Part shown: positions 8,699 to 16,067 of the stretch, piece by piece
How positions within the stretch are numbered: the first letter of the stretch is position 1
Layout of the letters: each line of letters begins with the position of its first letter
Source: Bacteriovoracia bacterium
GTDB lineage: Bacteria > Bdellovibrionota > Bacteriovoracia > Bacteriovoracales > Bacteriovoracaceae
Direction of reading: 5' to 3'
NCBI GenBank assembly: GCA_030431635.1
Contig: JAUIIL010000009.1
Span: 105,864 to 169,863, forward strand
Length of the DNA: 64,000 nt
The notes under the pieces: model-generated
Database searches by the model: none
Told to the model about the DNA's origin: nothing
The model's input: only the letters and a program-made list of their open reading frames with translations
Made by a program: the position numbers and the translations under genes

Positions 8699-9559
8699 AT
8701 GATAAACTTAAAACCAAATAGCACGACAGGTTGGAAGGTCATTAGTAAGTTACGTGAGTATCTTAATCTTGATATAATGACCTTATCTGAAATAGCAGGG
8801 ATTAGTGTCGACAGAATTAGATATCTAGAAACAAAAAATCTTCCTATTGACGCTGTTGCCTTCTTTCGTATTTGTAACTACTTTAATTTAGATTTTTATG
8901 ATTTTCTCTACGATCGAATTGACTATGAATGTTTAAGAAAAAATTTTCTCAACCAAGAGATAGCTTTGCCTGAAGTTTATAGCCATCAGTGTACAAGTGA
9001 CGTGAAAACGTTGAGGAATATATTAGATTTTGTAGGGAAGAAAAGTCTGGCCCAAAAAAACCTTCTCAAAAGAAAATTTCAAATCCCTAAGGGGTTGCTT
9101 TCTGAAGAGAATTATCCCGTTAGCATAAAACTTCTAAGTGATATAAGTCATTACTTATCAGAAAACTTTAGCTATGGTTCAGCTGAATTTAGAGAGATGG
9201 GAAGAAATTTCTCCAAATCAAATATGAACACAGATTTTTATCAAGGTATTTTTTCTCACAAAAAAGCGGTTGATGTCTTTGATGCATTTTTTGTTAAAAT
9301 TAACTCTCTTGAGCAAAATTTTGATTATCAGATTGATACAAATATCGAAAATGAATTTAAGTTTTTATGTAAACCTAAAAAAGAGTTAATAGGTGGCTCA
9401 TTAGAAGATTCTTTACATAATAAACAACTTTGTACAGTCAGAATGAATGTGATCGCTGAAATTCCCATTGTACTTGGCTATCAAAACTCTGAAGCTATCA
9501 AGAACAAATGTTTTATTGATGGATACGATCACACAGAGTATGTCGTCTCTTATTATTAG
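8699..9559 (+). CDS. XRE-type HTH regulator with unknown C-terminal sensor-like domain
   Basis: 286 aa, no signal peptide. Residues about 14-72 read as a Cro/C1-type helix-turn-helix (SKLREYLNLDIMTLSEIAG, then ISVDRIRYLETK, then a hydrophobic FFRICNYFNLDFYDF helix). The remaining ~210 residues have no recognised family. The protein shares size (286 vs 284 aa), HTH-first layout and an xxxPExY segment right after the HTH with the protein at 10559, so the two look like distant paralogues. A 23-bp palindrome upstream is a candidate operator. It is convergent with, and overlaps by 4 bp, the acyltransferase-like gene that separates the two HTH genes. Confidence 0.8.
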   Translation: MINLKPNSTTGWKVISKLREYLNLDIMTLSEIAGISVDRIRYLETKNLPIDAVAFFRICNYFNLDFYDFLYDRIDYECLRKNFLNQEIALPEVYSHQCTSDVKTLRNILDFVGKKSLAQKNLLKRKFQIPKGLLSEENYPVSIKLLSDISHYLSENFSYGSAEFREMGRNFSKSNMNTDFYQGIFSHKKAVDVFDAFFVKINSLEQNFDYQIDTNIENEFKFLCKPKKELIGGSLEDSLHNKQLCTVRMNVIAEIPIVLGYQNSEAIKNKCFIDGYDHTEYVVSYY

Positions 9560-10311
9560 GCTGCTTTCTTCCTAATATTGTAGGTGTTTTCAGATAGGTA
9601 ATCTTTGTTAATAATTAGTCTATCTTCCCAAAGTTCCTGGTAATTACTTGAGATCTTTTTGGCCTCTTCTGGAGTTTCTTCTATTTGAATAAATTGTGTA
9701 AGGTCATTATGAGCAAAAAAGACAGGTAGTGGGGGTAGTTTCTCTCCATTATAATACATTGCTTTGTAACCCATATGTTCATACTTCTCTTCCATTTTAA
9801 AGCGAACAGTTCCGCCTCCAATGACTTTTGGTGATTGATTGTATTCTCCATTAAAAGCATGAAAGCTAGTCATCATGTCCCAGGCAAATTTTCTCTTAAT
9901 GGGATCTTTGATAATGTCAGGTGATATTGTGAATCCCCCGTTATAATAAACTTCAAAGCCTAGGTTATTATTTTTTTCTACGAACTCCTCTACTATCTGA
10001 GCATGTTTTTCACTATTATTATATTTCGCAATTGCAACTAATGGATTATGGAGATTGAACACTTTTAGTCTAGATAAAGGTGTTGTTTTGTAGGCCATTA
10101 AAGGAATGTATTCGTTGTTGATGATTTCAAATGTTGCACAATGGGTGGCCACAAAATCAGAGGTATCAACCGGAAGCATTCCATACTCATAAACTCGACT
10201 GTAACCTCTGATTTTTAAATCGATAATTTTAGAAAAAATTTCTCTTGAAAAAGGGTCTGACATTGAGTCTATAGGGCAATCAAGAACAATCATTTTGTAT
10301 TTTGCATTCAT
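9556..10311 (-). CDS. GNAT/autoinducer-synthase-like protein (tentative)
   Basis: 251 aa, cytoplasmic. No certain family. The N-terminal half has the order of segments seen in LuxI and N-acyl-amino-acid synthase (FeeM-like) members of the GNAT fold: a VYEYGMLP turn, then DTSDFVATHCATFE, then a YIPLMAYKTTPLSRLKVF strand-turn, comparable to D-x-x-D...H...G...R in those families. It is flanked by two HTH genes, one convergent and one divergent. Two direct copies of AACCGAAAT, 11 bp apart, sit just upstream of its start. A signal-molecule synthase controlled by the neighbouring HTH proteins is possible but unproven. Confidence 0.6.
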   Translation of the reverse strand: MNAKYKMIVLDCPIDSMSDPFSREIFSKIIDLKIRGYSRVYEYGMLPVDTSDFVATHCATFEIINNEYIPLMAYKTTPLSRLKVFNLHNPLVAIAKYNNSEKHAQIVEEFVEKNNNLGFEVYYNGGFTISPDIIKDPIKRKFAWDMMTSFHAFNGEYNQSPKVIGGGTVRFKMEEKYEHMGYKAMYYNGEKLPPLPVFFAHNDLTQFIQIEETPEEAKKISSNYQELWEDRLIINKDYLSENTYNIRKKAA

Positions 10312-10558
10312 GAACAGTATTTCGGTTTAATTTCGGTTAGCAAAAAGTAAAGAAAAACAAACCTACATGAAAGACGTGAGATGAAAATTGTTTTAAATAC
10401 AGATACTTAGACTAAAAAAAGTGAGTAAAATAGCCAGCTTAGATTGATAAAATAAAAAGGAAAAAGAGAAGACTATTTCTCAAATGATATTCCAAATGGA
10501 ATAACATACAAAGAAAAGTTTAATATATTTTTAACAAAAATTTTGCTTGAATCTGCTG
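10312..10558. promoter_or_regulatory. Divergent promoter region with direct repeat and palindrome
   Basis: Shared upstream region of the acyltransferase-like gene (minus) and the second HTH gene (plus). ATTTCGGTT occurs twice at 10319-10327 and 10330-10338, one helical turn apart, close to the minus-strand start. A 16-bp perfect palindrome, TATTCCA-AA-TGGAATA, lies at 10488-10503, about 55 bp before the plus-strand start. Both are good candidates for regulator binding. The rest is very AT-rich. Confidence 0.5.
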
Positions 10559-11413
10559 ATGATAGTCAGGCTTTTTAATACCGGAGATATTCTAAAAGCG
10601 ATTAGGAAAAAATTTTCTGTTAGCCAGAGCTATGTCTGCCACATTTTGCAGATATCTCAATCAAAAATTTCAAAAATAGAGAGTGGAATTGATTTAAAAA
10701 TAGAGGCAAGGAAATGGATTGAGTTATGTCGCCATTTTAACATTGAGCCAGACAGTATCGTTAACGGGTATATCGAATTCAAAAATAGCAAAGATATAAC
10801 GTTAAATAACTCAGGTAATGTTGGAGATTTTTCGGTTCCAGAGCGCTATAAATATTTAGCAGGCTCAACTGTAAGGACTACTATTCCATTTGTTAATATG
10901 CTTTGTGAGTCAAAAGGGGGGGGATATGCGACTGGGTACCTCGAGAGCAAAGGGATTTCTAGTGATTATTTCTGTATTTTAGAAAACCCCATAAATATTA
11001 ACTTTACAAGCGACATAGTAGAAGAAATTGGTCTTGGATTAAACGATTTAGATATGTATTTCAAGAAAGACAAAATAAAGAAAGTAATAAGCCAAAAAGA
11101 ACTACATGGTATCTTTTGGAAAGATTATGAAGAAGAAAATAAATTACAAAATAGAATTAGTAGGTTAGTGAGTAATGTCGGTAAGTATGAGACTAATTTT
11201 AAATACACAATTGTAGAGTACCAAAAATCTAAGGTTACATTAAGCATTCAAAAGAACGAACATTTGAGTGAGTTTTATATTTCAAAAAATGTTCTAGAAT
11301 TTTTTGAAAATTATAGAATGAATTACCTGAAAAACTTCTGTGCGCTTATGAAAAGGAAAAAGCTTGGTAATAAGCAGCTTTCCATAATGAAAGTTGGTAT
11401 TTTGAAAGGTTGA
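10559..11413 (+). CDS. XRE-type HTH regulator, second copy of the pair
   Basis: The frame opens at a TTG (10547), but ATG 10559 is preferred; neither has a clear ribosome site. 284 aa. Residues about 10-65 form an HTH (KKFSVSQSYVCHILQISQSK, then ISKIESG, the typical recognition-helix ending of XRE proteins). The C-terminal ~200 residues are unknown; the segment after the HTH (VPERYKYL...STVRTTI) matches the layout of the protein at 8699. The gene is divergent from the acyltransferase-like gene and shares its upstream region, the usual arrangement for a regulator and its target. Confidence 0.75.
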   Translation: MIVRLFNTGDILKAIRKKFSVSQSYVCHILQISQSKISKIESGIDLKIEARKWIELCRHFNIEPDSIVNGYIEFKNSKDITLNNSGNVGDFSVPERYKYLAGSTVRTTIPFVNMLCESKGGGYATGYLESKGISSDYFCILENPININFTSDIVEEIGLGLNDLDMYFKKDKIKKVISQKELHGIFWKDYEEENKLQNRISRLVSNVGKYETNFKYTIVEYQKSKVTLSIQKNEHLSEFYISKNVLEFFENYRMNYLKNFCALMKRKKLGNKQLSIMKVGILKG

Positions 11414-11539
11414 GTATGGGCAATTTAAAACAGAGATTTCAAATTTCATAGGAGCTATATCGTCTTAGTTAGATAGAAGCTAAGTAAAAAAAGGTTAAAT
11501 TTGATAGCTCATGAGCGGCTGCGAGTTCGATTCAGGCCA

Positions 11540-11565
11540 CGCACGATAAGAAACATTATCGTGCG
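11540..11565 (-). terminator. 10-bp-stem hairpin directly after the RHH gene
   Basis: CGCACGATAA, 6-base loop, TTATCGTGCG: a perfect 10-bp stem whose edge touches the stop codon of the RHH gene at 11566. It lies between convergent genes and has no T tract on either strand, so it may be a structural or weak terminator. The preceding 25 bases contain GAGTTCGATTC, like a tRNA T-loop. Confidence 0.5.
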
Positions 11566-11775
11566 CTAGCTATCTAAGAAAGCCCTGATGAGCTTTTTAA
11601 TCATTGTGGTATAGCCTATGTTTTGTTGCTCGCACTTATACTTAAATGCTTTGAGAAGCTCAGGTTCAATTTTAAGAGTGATAAGCTTACTTTTGCTTTT
11701 CTTCTTTACCGTATTTATTTTTCTGCAATTTTCTAGAAAATGAAGTCTTTCTTTAATCTCTTTTTCTGTTGGCAT
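11566..11775 (-). CDS. Ribbon-helix-helix protein, putative antitoxin
   Basis: 69 aa. Residues about 30-69 fit a CopG/MetJ-like ribbon-helix-helix: a basic KLITLKI strand, the EPELLKAFKYKCEQQ helix, an NIGYT turn, and MIKKLIRAFL. The N-terminal 28 residues are charged and could be the toxin-binding part. It overlaps the upstream nucleotidyltransferase gene by 23 bp, so the two are translationally linked. By analogy with known pairs it would neutralise the enzyme and bind the palindromic operator at 12229-12258. The antitoxin role is inferred from gene pairing and fold. Confidence 0.8.
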   Translation of the reverse strand: MPTEKEIKERLHFLENCRKINTVKKKSKSKLITLKIEPELLKAFKYKCEQQNIGYTTMIKKLIRAFLDS

Positions 11776-12226
11776 TTTTTAGTTCCTTAATATCAATTAA
11801 ATCTTTGTCTCGTCCGCTCATTTTTTTCATTTTTAGAAGGTCTTTGTAAGAAATAACTTTTAGAGTTATTTCTTCGTACAAAAAGTCTTCAGTTTTGACC
11901 TCTCTAGCATCCATATTAATAAGAATATCTACTTGTTCGATTTGATTTGGGCCTCCAACAAAGTTCCAGGCAATAAGGTTCTTTTTTTCAATGTATTCGT
12001 CTTTAAAATGAAAAATATCTTCAGCATTTACAGGTAATCGAGATAAAAATCCAAGCTCTTTCATTGCTAATTCGACATTTTTGAGGTTCTTGAGTGTTAA
12101 GTTCGTGAGAAAGTCTATATCAACGGTATTTCTGGGATATCCATGTAAAGTAACTGCATAACCACCACAAATGGCGTACTTTATCTTTTTTTCGTTAAAT
12201 TTTTTAATAATTTTTTTGAGCAGCAT
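11753..12226 (-). CDS. Nucleotidyltransferase (AbiEii/MNT-like), putative toxin
   Basis: 157 aa from ATG 12226. A longer TTG frame to 12262 would read through the operator and promoter, so I reject it. The N-terminus carries the nucleotidyltransferase signature GGYAVTLHGYPRNTVDIDF (GG at 21-22, DID at 36-38), where the two Asp bind metal. The C-terminal part (ISYKDLLKMKKMSGRDKDLID) is the usual end of this family, in which a Lys/Arg-rich segment is followed by D-x-x-D. Relatives transfer nucleotides to RNA or proteins and often act as toxins beside a small DNA-binding partner. Here the partner is the RHH gene overlapping its 3' end. Confidence 0.85.
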   Translation of the reverse strand: MLLKKIIKKFNEKKIKYAICGGYAVTLHGYPRNTVDIDFLTNLTLKNLKNVELAMKELGFLSRLPVNAEDIFHFKDEYIEKKNLIAWNFVGGPNQIEQVDILINMDAREVKTEDFLYEEITLKVISYKDLLKMKKMSGRDKDLIDIKELKNANRKRD

Positions 12227-12228
12227 TC

Positions 12229-12262
12229 TTTTTAGTATATACTGGTATATACTAAAAAACAA
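12229..12262 (-). promoter_or_regulatory. TA operon promoter inside a perfect 30-bp palindrome
   Basis: 12229-12258 is a perfect inverted repeat: 14-bp arms (TTTTTAGTATATAC) around TG. On the minus strand TTGTTT (12262-12257) and TATACT (12239-12234) are 17 bp apart, so a transcript would start at about 12227. That is next to ATG 12226, with no room for a ribosome site. The repeat covers the spacer and -10 box, so a bound RHH dimer pair would block the promoter. Confidence 0.75.
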
Positions 12263-12274
12263 TAGGGAAATGAA

Positions 12275-12610
12275 CTATCTTTTTCCACCTTGTGAAGAAC
12301 AACTAATTGATAATAAGATATCTCGTCTCCATAGACTCCAATTAAGGGTGCTTTTGTTCCATATTGTAGCACTTGCGTAGTTTCTGGCAGGTGTGAACTT
12401 GTCATAAATTTCTAGTTCGTATTCGAAACGACTGATGCGTTTAAGGTAGAAGCTAAACTCTTCAAAACGAGATAATAAGACTTTTTTTTGCTCAGGGATT
12501 GTTTTTGATACATCCCAAATGGTTTGGGAATCTTTTTTGGCAATACAATTAACACTTCCTTGGGCCGTGCTAAGAATCGTTAACAAAATAATAGCTGCTT
12601 TAAGTTTCAT
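12275..12610 (-). CDS. Small exported protein, unknown
   Basis: 111 aa with a clean signal peptide (MKLKAAIILLTILSTAQG, cut near residue 18). The mature part has three cysteines and a central stretch rich in Phe/Tyr/Arg. No family recognised. The gene ends about 12 bp before the -35 box of the nucleotidyltransferase operon on the same strand, so read-through is possible. Upstream lies the terminator of the next exported gene. Confidence 0.65.
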   Translation of the reverse strand: MKLKAAIILLTILSTAQGSVNCIAKKDSQTIWDVSKTIPEQKKVLLSRFEEFSFYLKRISRFEYELEIYDKFTPARNYASATIWNKSTLNWSLWRRDILLSISCSSQGGKR

Positions 12611-12638
12611 GAGGAAATTATAGGCATAAAAAGAAAGA

Positions 12639-12658
12639 AAGGGCCATTTTTGACCCTT
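12639..12658 (-). terminator. Rho-independent terminator
   Basis: On the minus strand AAGGGTC, loop AAAAAT, GGCCCTT (7 pairs, one G-U), followed by TCTTTCTTTTT. It lies just past the stop of the gene at 12674. Confidence 0.7.
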
Positions 12659-12673
12659 ACTTTTCGTTTTTGT

Positions 12674-13390
12674 TTATTTAAGACCTTCTTCAAGGCACTG
12701 AACTTTGCTTGAAAGGTAATAAATTGATTGGCAAGTTTCTAAGATATAGTCCAACTCTTTAGTATCAATAAAATCAATCCCACTTTTAAAACAGTTGAAC
12801 TTGTCGGAGTCGTATTTCGCTTGAGAACACATGGCTTTCAGGGCTCCTTTGGCCTCATGGTTACTGAGCATAACCTTATAATGAAAACTAGCAAGCCCTT
12901 TTTTTAAGCATTCATATTTTTGACTTTCATATTGGTTAATTCCACACATACGATTTAGATGATTAAGATCTTTTTCATCAATAAAGTCGATGCCAGCTTC
13001 AATAACAGAGCTTTTTCCTGATAGATAGTACATGTCGCTGACAGCACTAATGAGAAAATCAGTTGCTGAAATTCTCTGAGAAGATGGCTTTTTGCCTCCA
13101 CCTTGTTCTTGGCATCTCGGTCCTTTACAGTCATCGTAAACTGTTTCTCCTTTTAAAATAGAGAGAACTTCTTCTAATTTTTCATCAATTCTTCTTAGAT
13201 CTCTTTGGGCCAAATAATTCAGATTTCTTTGAATTTGATTAGATATTTTCTGAACTTTATTGAAAATTTTTGCTTCCTCTTCTCGTCCTCTCTCCCTACT
13301 TTCTTCTCTTCCTCTCCCTCTTTGTTGCGCAAAACTGTTAATAGATAGTACAAGACAAAATAACAGACCGATTTTTTTAAAATCACTCAT
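12674..13390 (-). CDS. Exported protein with Cys-containing tandem repeats
   Basis: 238 aa. The signal peptide ends at SFA-QQ (about residue 21). It is followed by a highly charged Arg/Glu segment (RGRGREESRERGREEE) and a coiled coil (about residues 45-75). The C-terminal half has repeats of about 40 residues with the pattern C-x(4-6)-Y-x3-K-x2-C-x3-G (for example MCGINQYESQKYECLKKGL, then MCSQAKYDSDKFNCFKSGI, then TCQSIYYLSSKVQCLEEGL). Three such units are clear; each pair of Cys could form a disulfide hairpin. Function unknown. A terminator follows it. Confidence 0.75.
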   Translation of the reverse strand: MSDFKKIGLLFCLVLSINSFAQQRGRGREESRERGREEEAKIFNKVQKISNQIQRNLNYLAQRDLRRIDEKLEEVLSILKGETVYDDCKGPRCQEQGGGKKPSSQRISATDFLISAVSDMYYLSGKSSVIEAGIDFIDEKDLNHLNRMCGINQYESQKYECLKKGLASFHYKVMLSNHEAKGALKAMCSQAKYDSDKFNCFKSGIDFIDTKELDYILETCQSIYYLSSKVQCLEEGLK

Positions 13391-13551
13391 CCCCTGCTCT
13401 CCTTTCTAGGTTTGATAGTTGATGATGGGAGCAAGACAGATGCCATGGAAGATTTCGAAATTTCAGATACAAGATGCATCGCGCTTCATTGCCAAAAAGA
13501 CACCAGTGCTCTTATGGCCCTAGTGGAGAAATATCTTTTCAATACCAATTA

Positions 13552-14457
13552 TTAAAAGCGATAAATTTTTTTAGCGACTTGATAAGTTTGAACATAGGCT
13601 TCAACTGTTTTATTAATGGGATGACTGTAACCACCACCAACTGCCATCGCGATAGGAATAGACTGAGTTTGGGCGTAGTTAAAAACAAGTTGATCCCTGA
13701 GGGCCACGCCTTCAAGGGATATATTCAGTGAGCCCAGCCTATCATCTTTTAAAATATCAACACCTGCTTGATAAAGAATAAGATCGAAAGCTTGAGTTGA
13801 GAGTTTCTTGAGTACTCTTGAAAGCTTATCTAAGTATTCATCATCTTCAGTACCTGCTTCAAATTCAACATCAAGATGAGAGTTCACTTTTCTAAAGGGA
13901 TAATTTTTTCTCCCATGTAAAGAGACAATAAAAACATTTTCATCTTCTTTAAGAATGGAAGCATTTCCATTACCTTGGTGTACATCTAAGTCTAAGATCA
14001 AAACCTTAAGTTGAGGGCGATGGATTGCTAAGTAGCGGCAGACAATAGCAAAATCATTAAAAAAGCAAAACCCTTCTCCCCTATCTGCATGAGCATGATG
14101 TGTTCCTCCGGCCAAAGCACCACTAAAGCCCACTTCAAGAGCGTGACAAGAAGCTTGGAAAACTCCGTCAGCAGAAGCTCGGGCCCTATTAACCATTTCC
14201 TGGTTTAGGGGAAGCCCTATCGCTCTGGCTTCTTGACTTGGGAGAGTAAGAGAGAGTAACGAATCAACATAGTCTTTGGTATGGGCCAAATAGAGAAACT
14301 CTTTATCGATGGGAGTTGCTTGAATAAGAAGTTCTTCTTTTAAAATATTTCTTTTCAAAAGCTCTTCTCTTAAACGGCGGTATTTTGTCATTGGAAACCT
14401 GTGCCCAGGCTCAAGTGGAACTTCGTAAGTATCGCTGTAGTAAAACTTTGGCATCAT
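13552..14457 (-). CDS. Histone deacetylase family protein (class IV/HDAC11-like)
   Basis: 301 aa from ATG 14457 (the frame opens at TTG 14478). Zinc-dependent deacetylase motifs are complete and in order: the HH pair in GGTHHAHADRGEGFCFFND, the metal-binding DLDVHQGNGNA, QAGVD with the third metal ligand, and the VGGGY tyrosine near the end. The compact length and FCFFND wording match class IV-like bacterial members rather than acetoin-utilisation AcuC. The substrate could be an acetylated polyamine or protein lysine. It is divergent from an exported-protein gene 94 bp away. Confidence 0.9.
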   Translation of the reverse strand: MMPKFYYSDTYEVPLEPGHRFPMTKYRRLREELLKRNILKEELLIQATPIDKEFLYLAHTKDYVDSLLSLTLPSQEARAIGLPLNQEMVNRARASADGVFQASCHALEVGFSGALAGGTHHAHADRGEGFCFFNDFAIVCRYLAIHRPQLKVLILDLDVHQGNGNASILKEDENVFIVSLHGRKNYPFRKVNSHLDVEFEAGTEDDEYLDKLSRVLKKLSTQAFDLILYQAGVDILKDDRLGSLNISLEGVALRDQLVFNYAQTQSIPIAMAVGGGYSHPINKTVEAYVQTYQVAKKIYRF

Positions 14458-14551
14458 CTTTGCTCTATAATAACCCAAATAGATTAAAAAAATAACAAAT
14501 TAAAAGCTTATTTGATTTTATAACTGTTTAACTTTTTGACAAGGTATACTT

Positions 14552-15262
14552 ATGAAGACAATTCTAACTATTATGCTTTTTACGCTAATGAGTGCTTTTG
14601 CTCAAGACTATGACCCTAAATTTAGAGCTTCAGAGGAGTTTCTAACTTGCTCTTTGGATCTTGATAGCGAAGGTTATCGTGAACTTGTCTTTGCTTTAAG
14701 AGAAGTTCACGAATATAAGGGGCAAAGTCTGAGAATGCGACTTAGCCAATTTGAGCATGGTTTTAGAACTTACGAAAAATCCTATGGAGATGATAAGGTA
14801 AAAATGCTTTTTAATCCTTCTCGTTGTCAGCTTAAGGTTTACAGTGAAGAGAATACAGCTGAAGAGTTTGAACTTGGTATTGATATGTATAAAGGTCGGG
14901 CAATGGGAGGAACGATATTATTTGCTGCTAAAGTAAGAGGCCGAGTGATAGAATCATTTGGAAATGTATTTGCGTCATTAGGAAATGAATTGATTCAAAA
15001 TAGAGAAGCAACTTTTTACTGTGAGACAAAAGAATTACGTTTACTTGAGATTTTAGAAGACTCTTGCCAAAACTTGAGCGATCTGGATGAAGTCATCGAG
15101 CTGAAAACAGTTGCTGACTTTGAAAGTTTGGCCAAAAAAGTTCAAGAGAAAAGAGCGGAATTAACTCAGCAAGAAAGAGAACTCTTAAGAGAATGGGAAT
15201 TGCAAAAGAATCAATTAATATTTAAAATAGATAGTCTCAAAAATAAAGTTCGTCAGAACTAA
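14552..15262 (+). CDS. Exported protein with C-terminal coiled coil
   Basis: 236 aa. The signal peptide MKTILTIMLFTLMSAFA is followed by a ~150-residue domain with four Cys. A strongly helical, charged C-terminus (about residues 185-236, KKVQEKRAELTQQERELLRE and onwards) is predicted coiled coil. AAGG precedes the ATG. No family recognised. The desaturase-family gene follows after 23 bp and may be co-transcribed, though nothing else links them. Confidence 0.75.
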   Translation: MKTILTIMLFTLMSAFAQDYDPKFRASEEFLTCSLDLDSEGYRELVFALREVHEYKGQSLRMRLSQFEHGFRTYEKSYGDDKVKMLFNPSRCQLKVYSEENTAEEFELGIDMYKGRAMGGTILFAAKVRGRVIESFGNVFASLGNELIQNREATFYCETKELRLLEILEDSCQNLSDLDEVIELKTVADFESLAKKVQEKRAELTQQERELLREWELQKNQLIFKIDSLKNKVRQN

Positions 15263-15285
15263 ATTTTTTGCTAGAATATCAGTTA

Positions 15286-16065
15286 ATGTCTGATGTTATT
15301 CAATTAAGATTCTATTCTTTTGTTTTAGTTTTGATCTTGCTGATTATAGGAGAGTTCCTCTACCCCTATTACAAAAACCAACCTAAAACGTTGAAGAGAT
15401 GGGTCATCAATACTGGACCAAGTTTATTATTCGCTCTCTTTTATAAGATCTTCACCCCCCTATCGCTATCAGCTTTTGCTTATGTGTGTTTACAAAGAAA
15501 TTGGGGACTATTCAATATGCCCTATTTTGATAATTATTCAAATTTAACGTTGTTTTTCTACCAGTTATATATCTTTGATTTATCTATTTATTGGCAGCAT
15601 CGGCTTTTTCACAAGATAAACTTTTTTTGGCGGTTTCATAAAATCCATCACTTAGATAAAAAAATGGACTTAACAACTGGACTAAGATTTCATCCAGTTG
15701 AACTTTTTTTCTCTCTTCTGTTAAAGTTTTTTCTTATTCTTACTTTTGGCATTGATTATGTAAATATTATTGTCTTTGAATCGGTATTGACCCTTGCTTC
15801 TCTTTTTGAACATGCCAATATAAAACTTCCAAAGATATTTGAAAAGGTTTTAAGGTTTTTTATTGTCACTCCTCAGATGCACTACATTCATCACTCACAA
15901 GAGCCCTCTCAAATGAAATCAAATTATGGCTTCTTTCTCTCTATTTGGGATAAGCTATTTGGGAGTTATAAGAACGATTTACCTGAAAACCTTAAACTCG
16001 GTATCAAAAATAAGGATGATGTTAAAGGGTTGTGGGCTTTACTCGTCCTTCCTTGGGAAAAATAA
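15286..16065 (+). CDS. Sterol desaturase / fatty acid hydroxylase family protein
   Basis: 259 aa from ATG 15286 (the frame opens at TTG 15268). An integral membrane di-iron enzyme of the fatty acid hydroxylase superfamily: histidine boxes HRLFH, HKIHH and HYIHHS sit between four or so hydrophobic segments, followed by the typical SNYGFFLSIWDKLFGSY end. Family members insert oxygen or a double bond into lipids. The substrate cannot be told. It is convergent with the next gene with 2 bp between stops. Confidence 0.9.
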   Translation: MSDVIQLRFYSFVLVLILLIIGEFLYPYYKNQPKTLKRWVINTGPSLLFALFYKIFTPLSLSAFAYVCLQRNWGLFNMPYFDNYSNLTLFFYQLYIFDLSIYWQHRLFHKINFFWRFHKIHHLDKKMDLTTGLRFHPVELFFSLLLKFFLILTFGIDYVNIIVFESVLTLASLFEHANIKLPKIFEKVLRFFIVTPQMHYIHHSQEPSQMKSNYGFFLSIWDKLFGSYKNDLPENLKLGIKNKDDVKGLWALLVLPWEK

Positions 16066-16067
16066 AT

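Noticed and set aside
11515..11545. A functional tRNA gene
   Set aside because: The T-stem does not pair and no anticodon or acceptor arm can be built upstream; at most a remnant.
12171..12380. Plus-strand frame across the TA promoter
   Set aside because: It runs opposite to the operator and two better genes, and has no ribosome site.
13474..13731. Plus-strand frame between the deacetylase and the Cys-repeat protein genes
   Set aside because: Two thirds of it is antisense to the deacetylase gene; no ribosome site.
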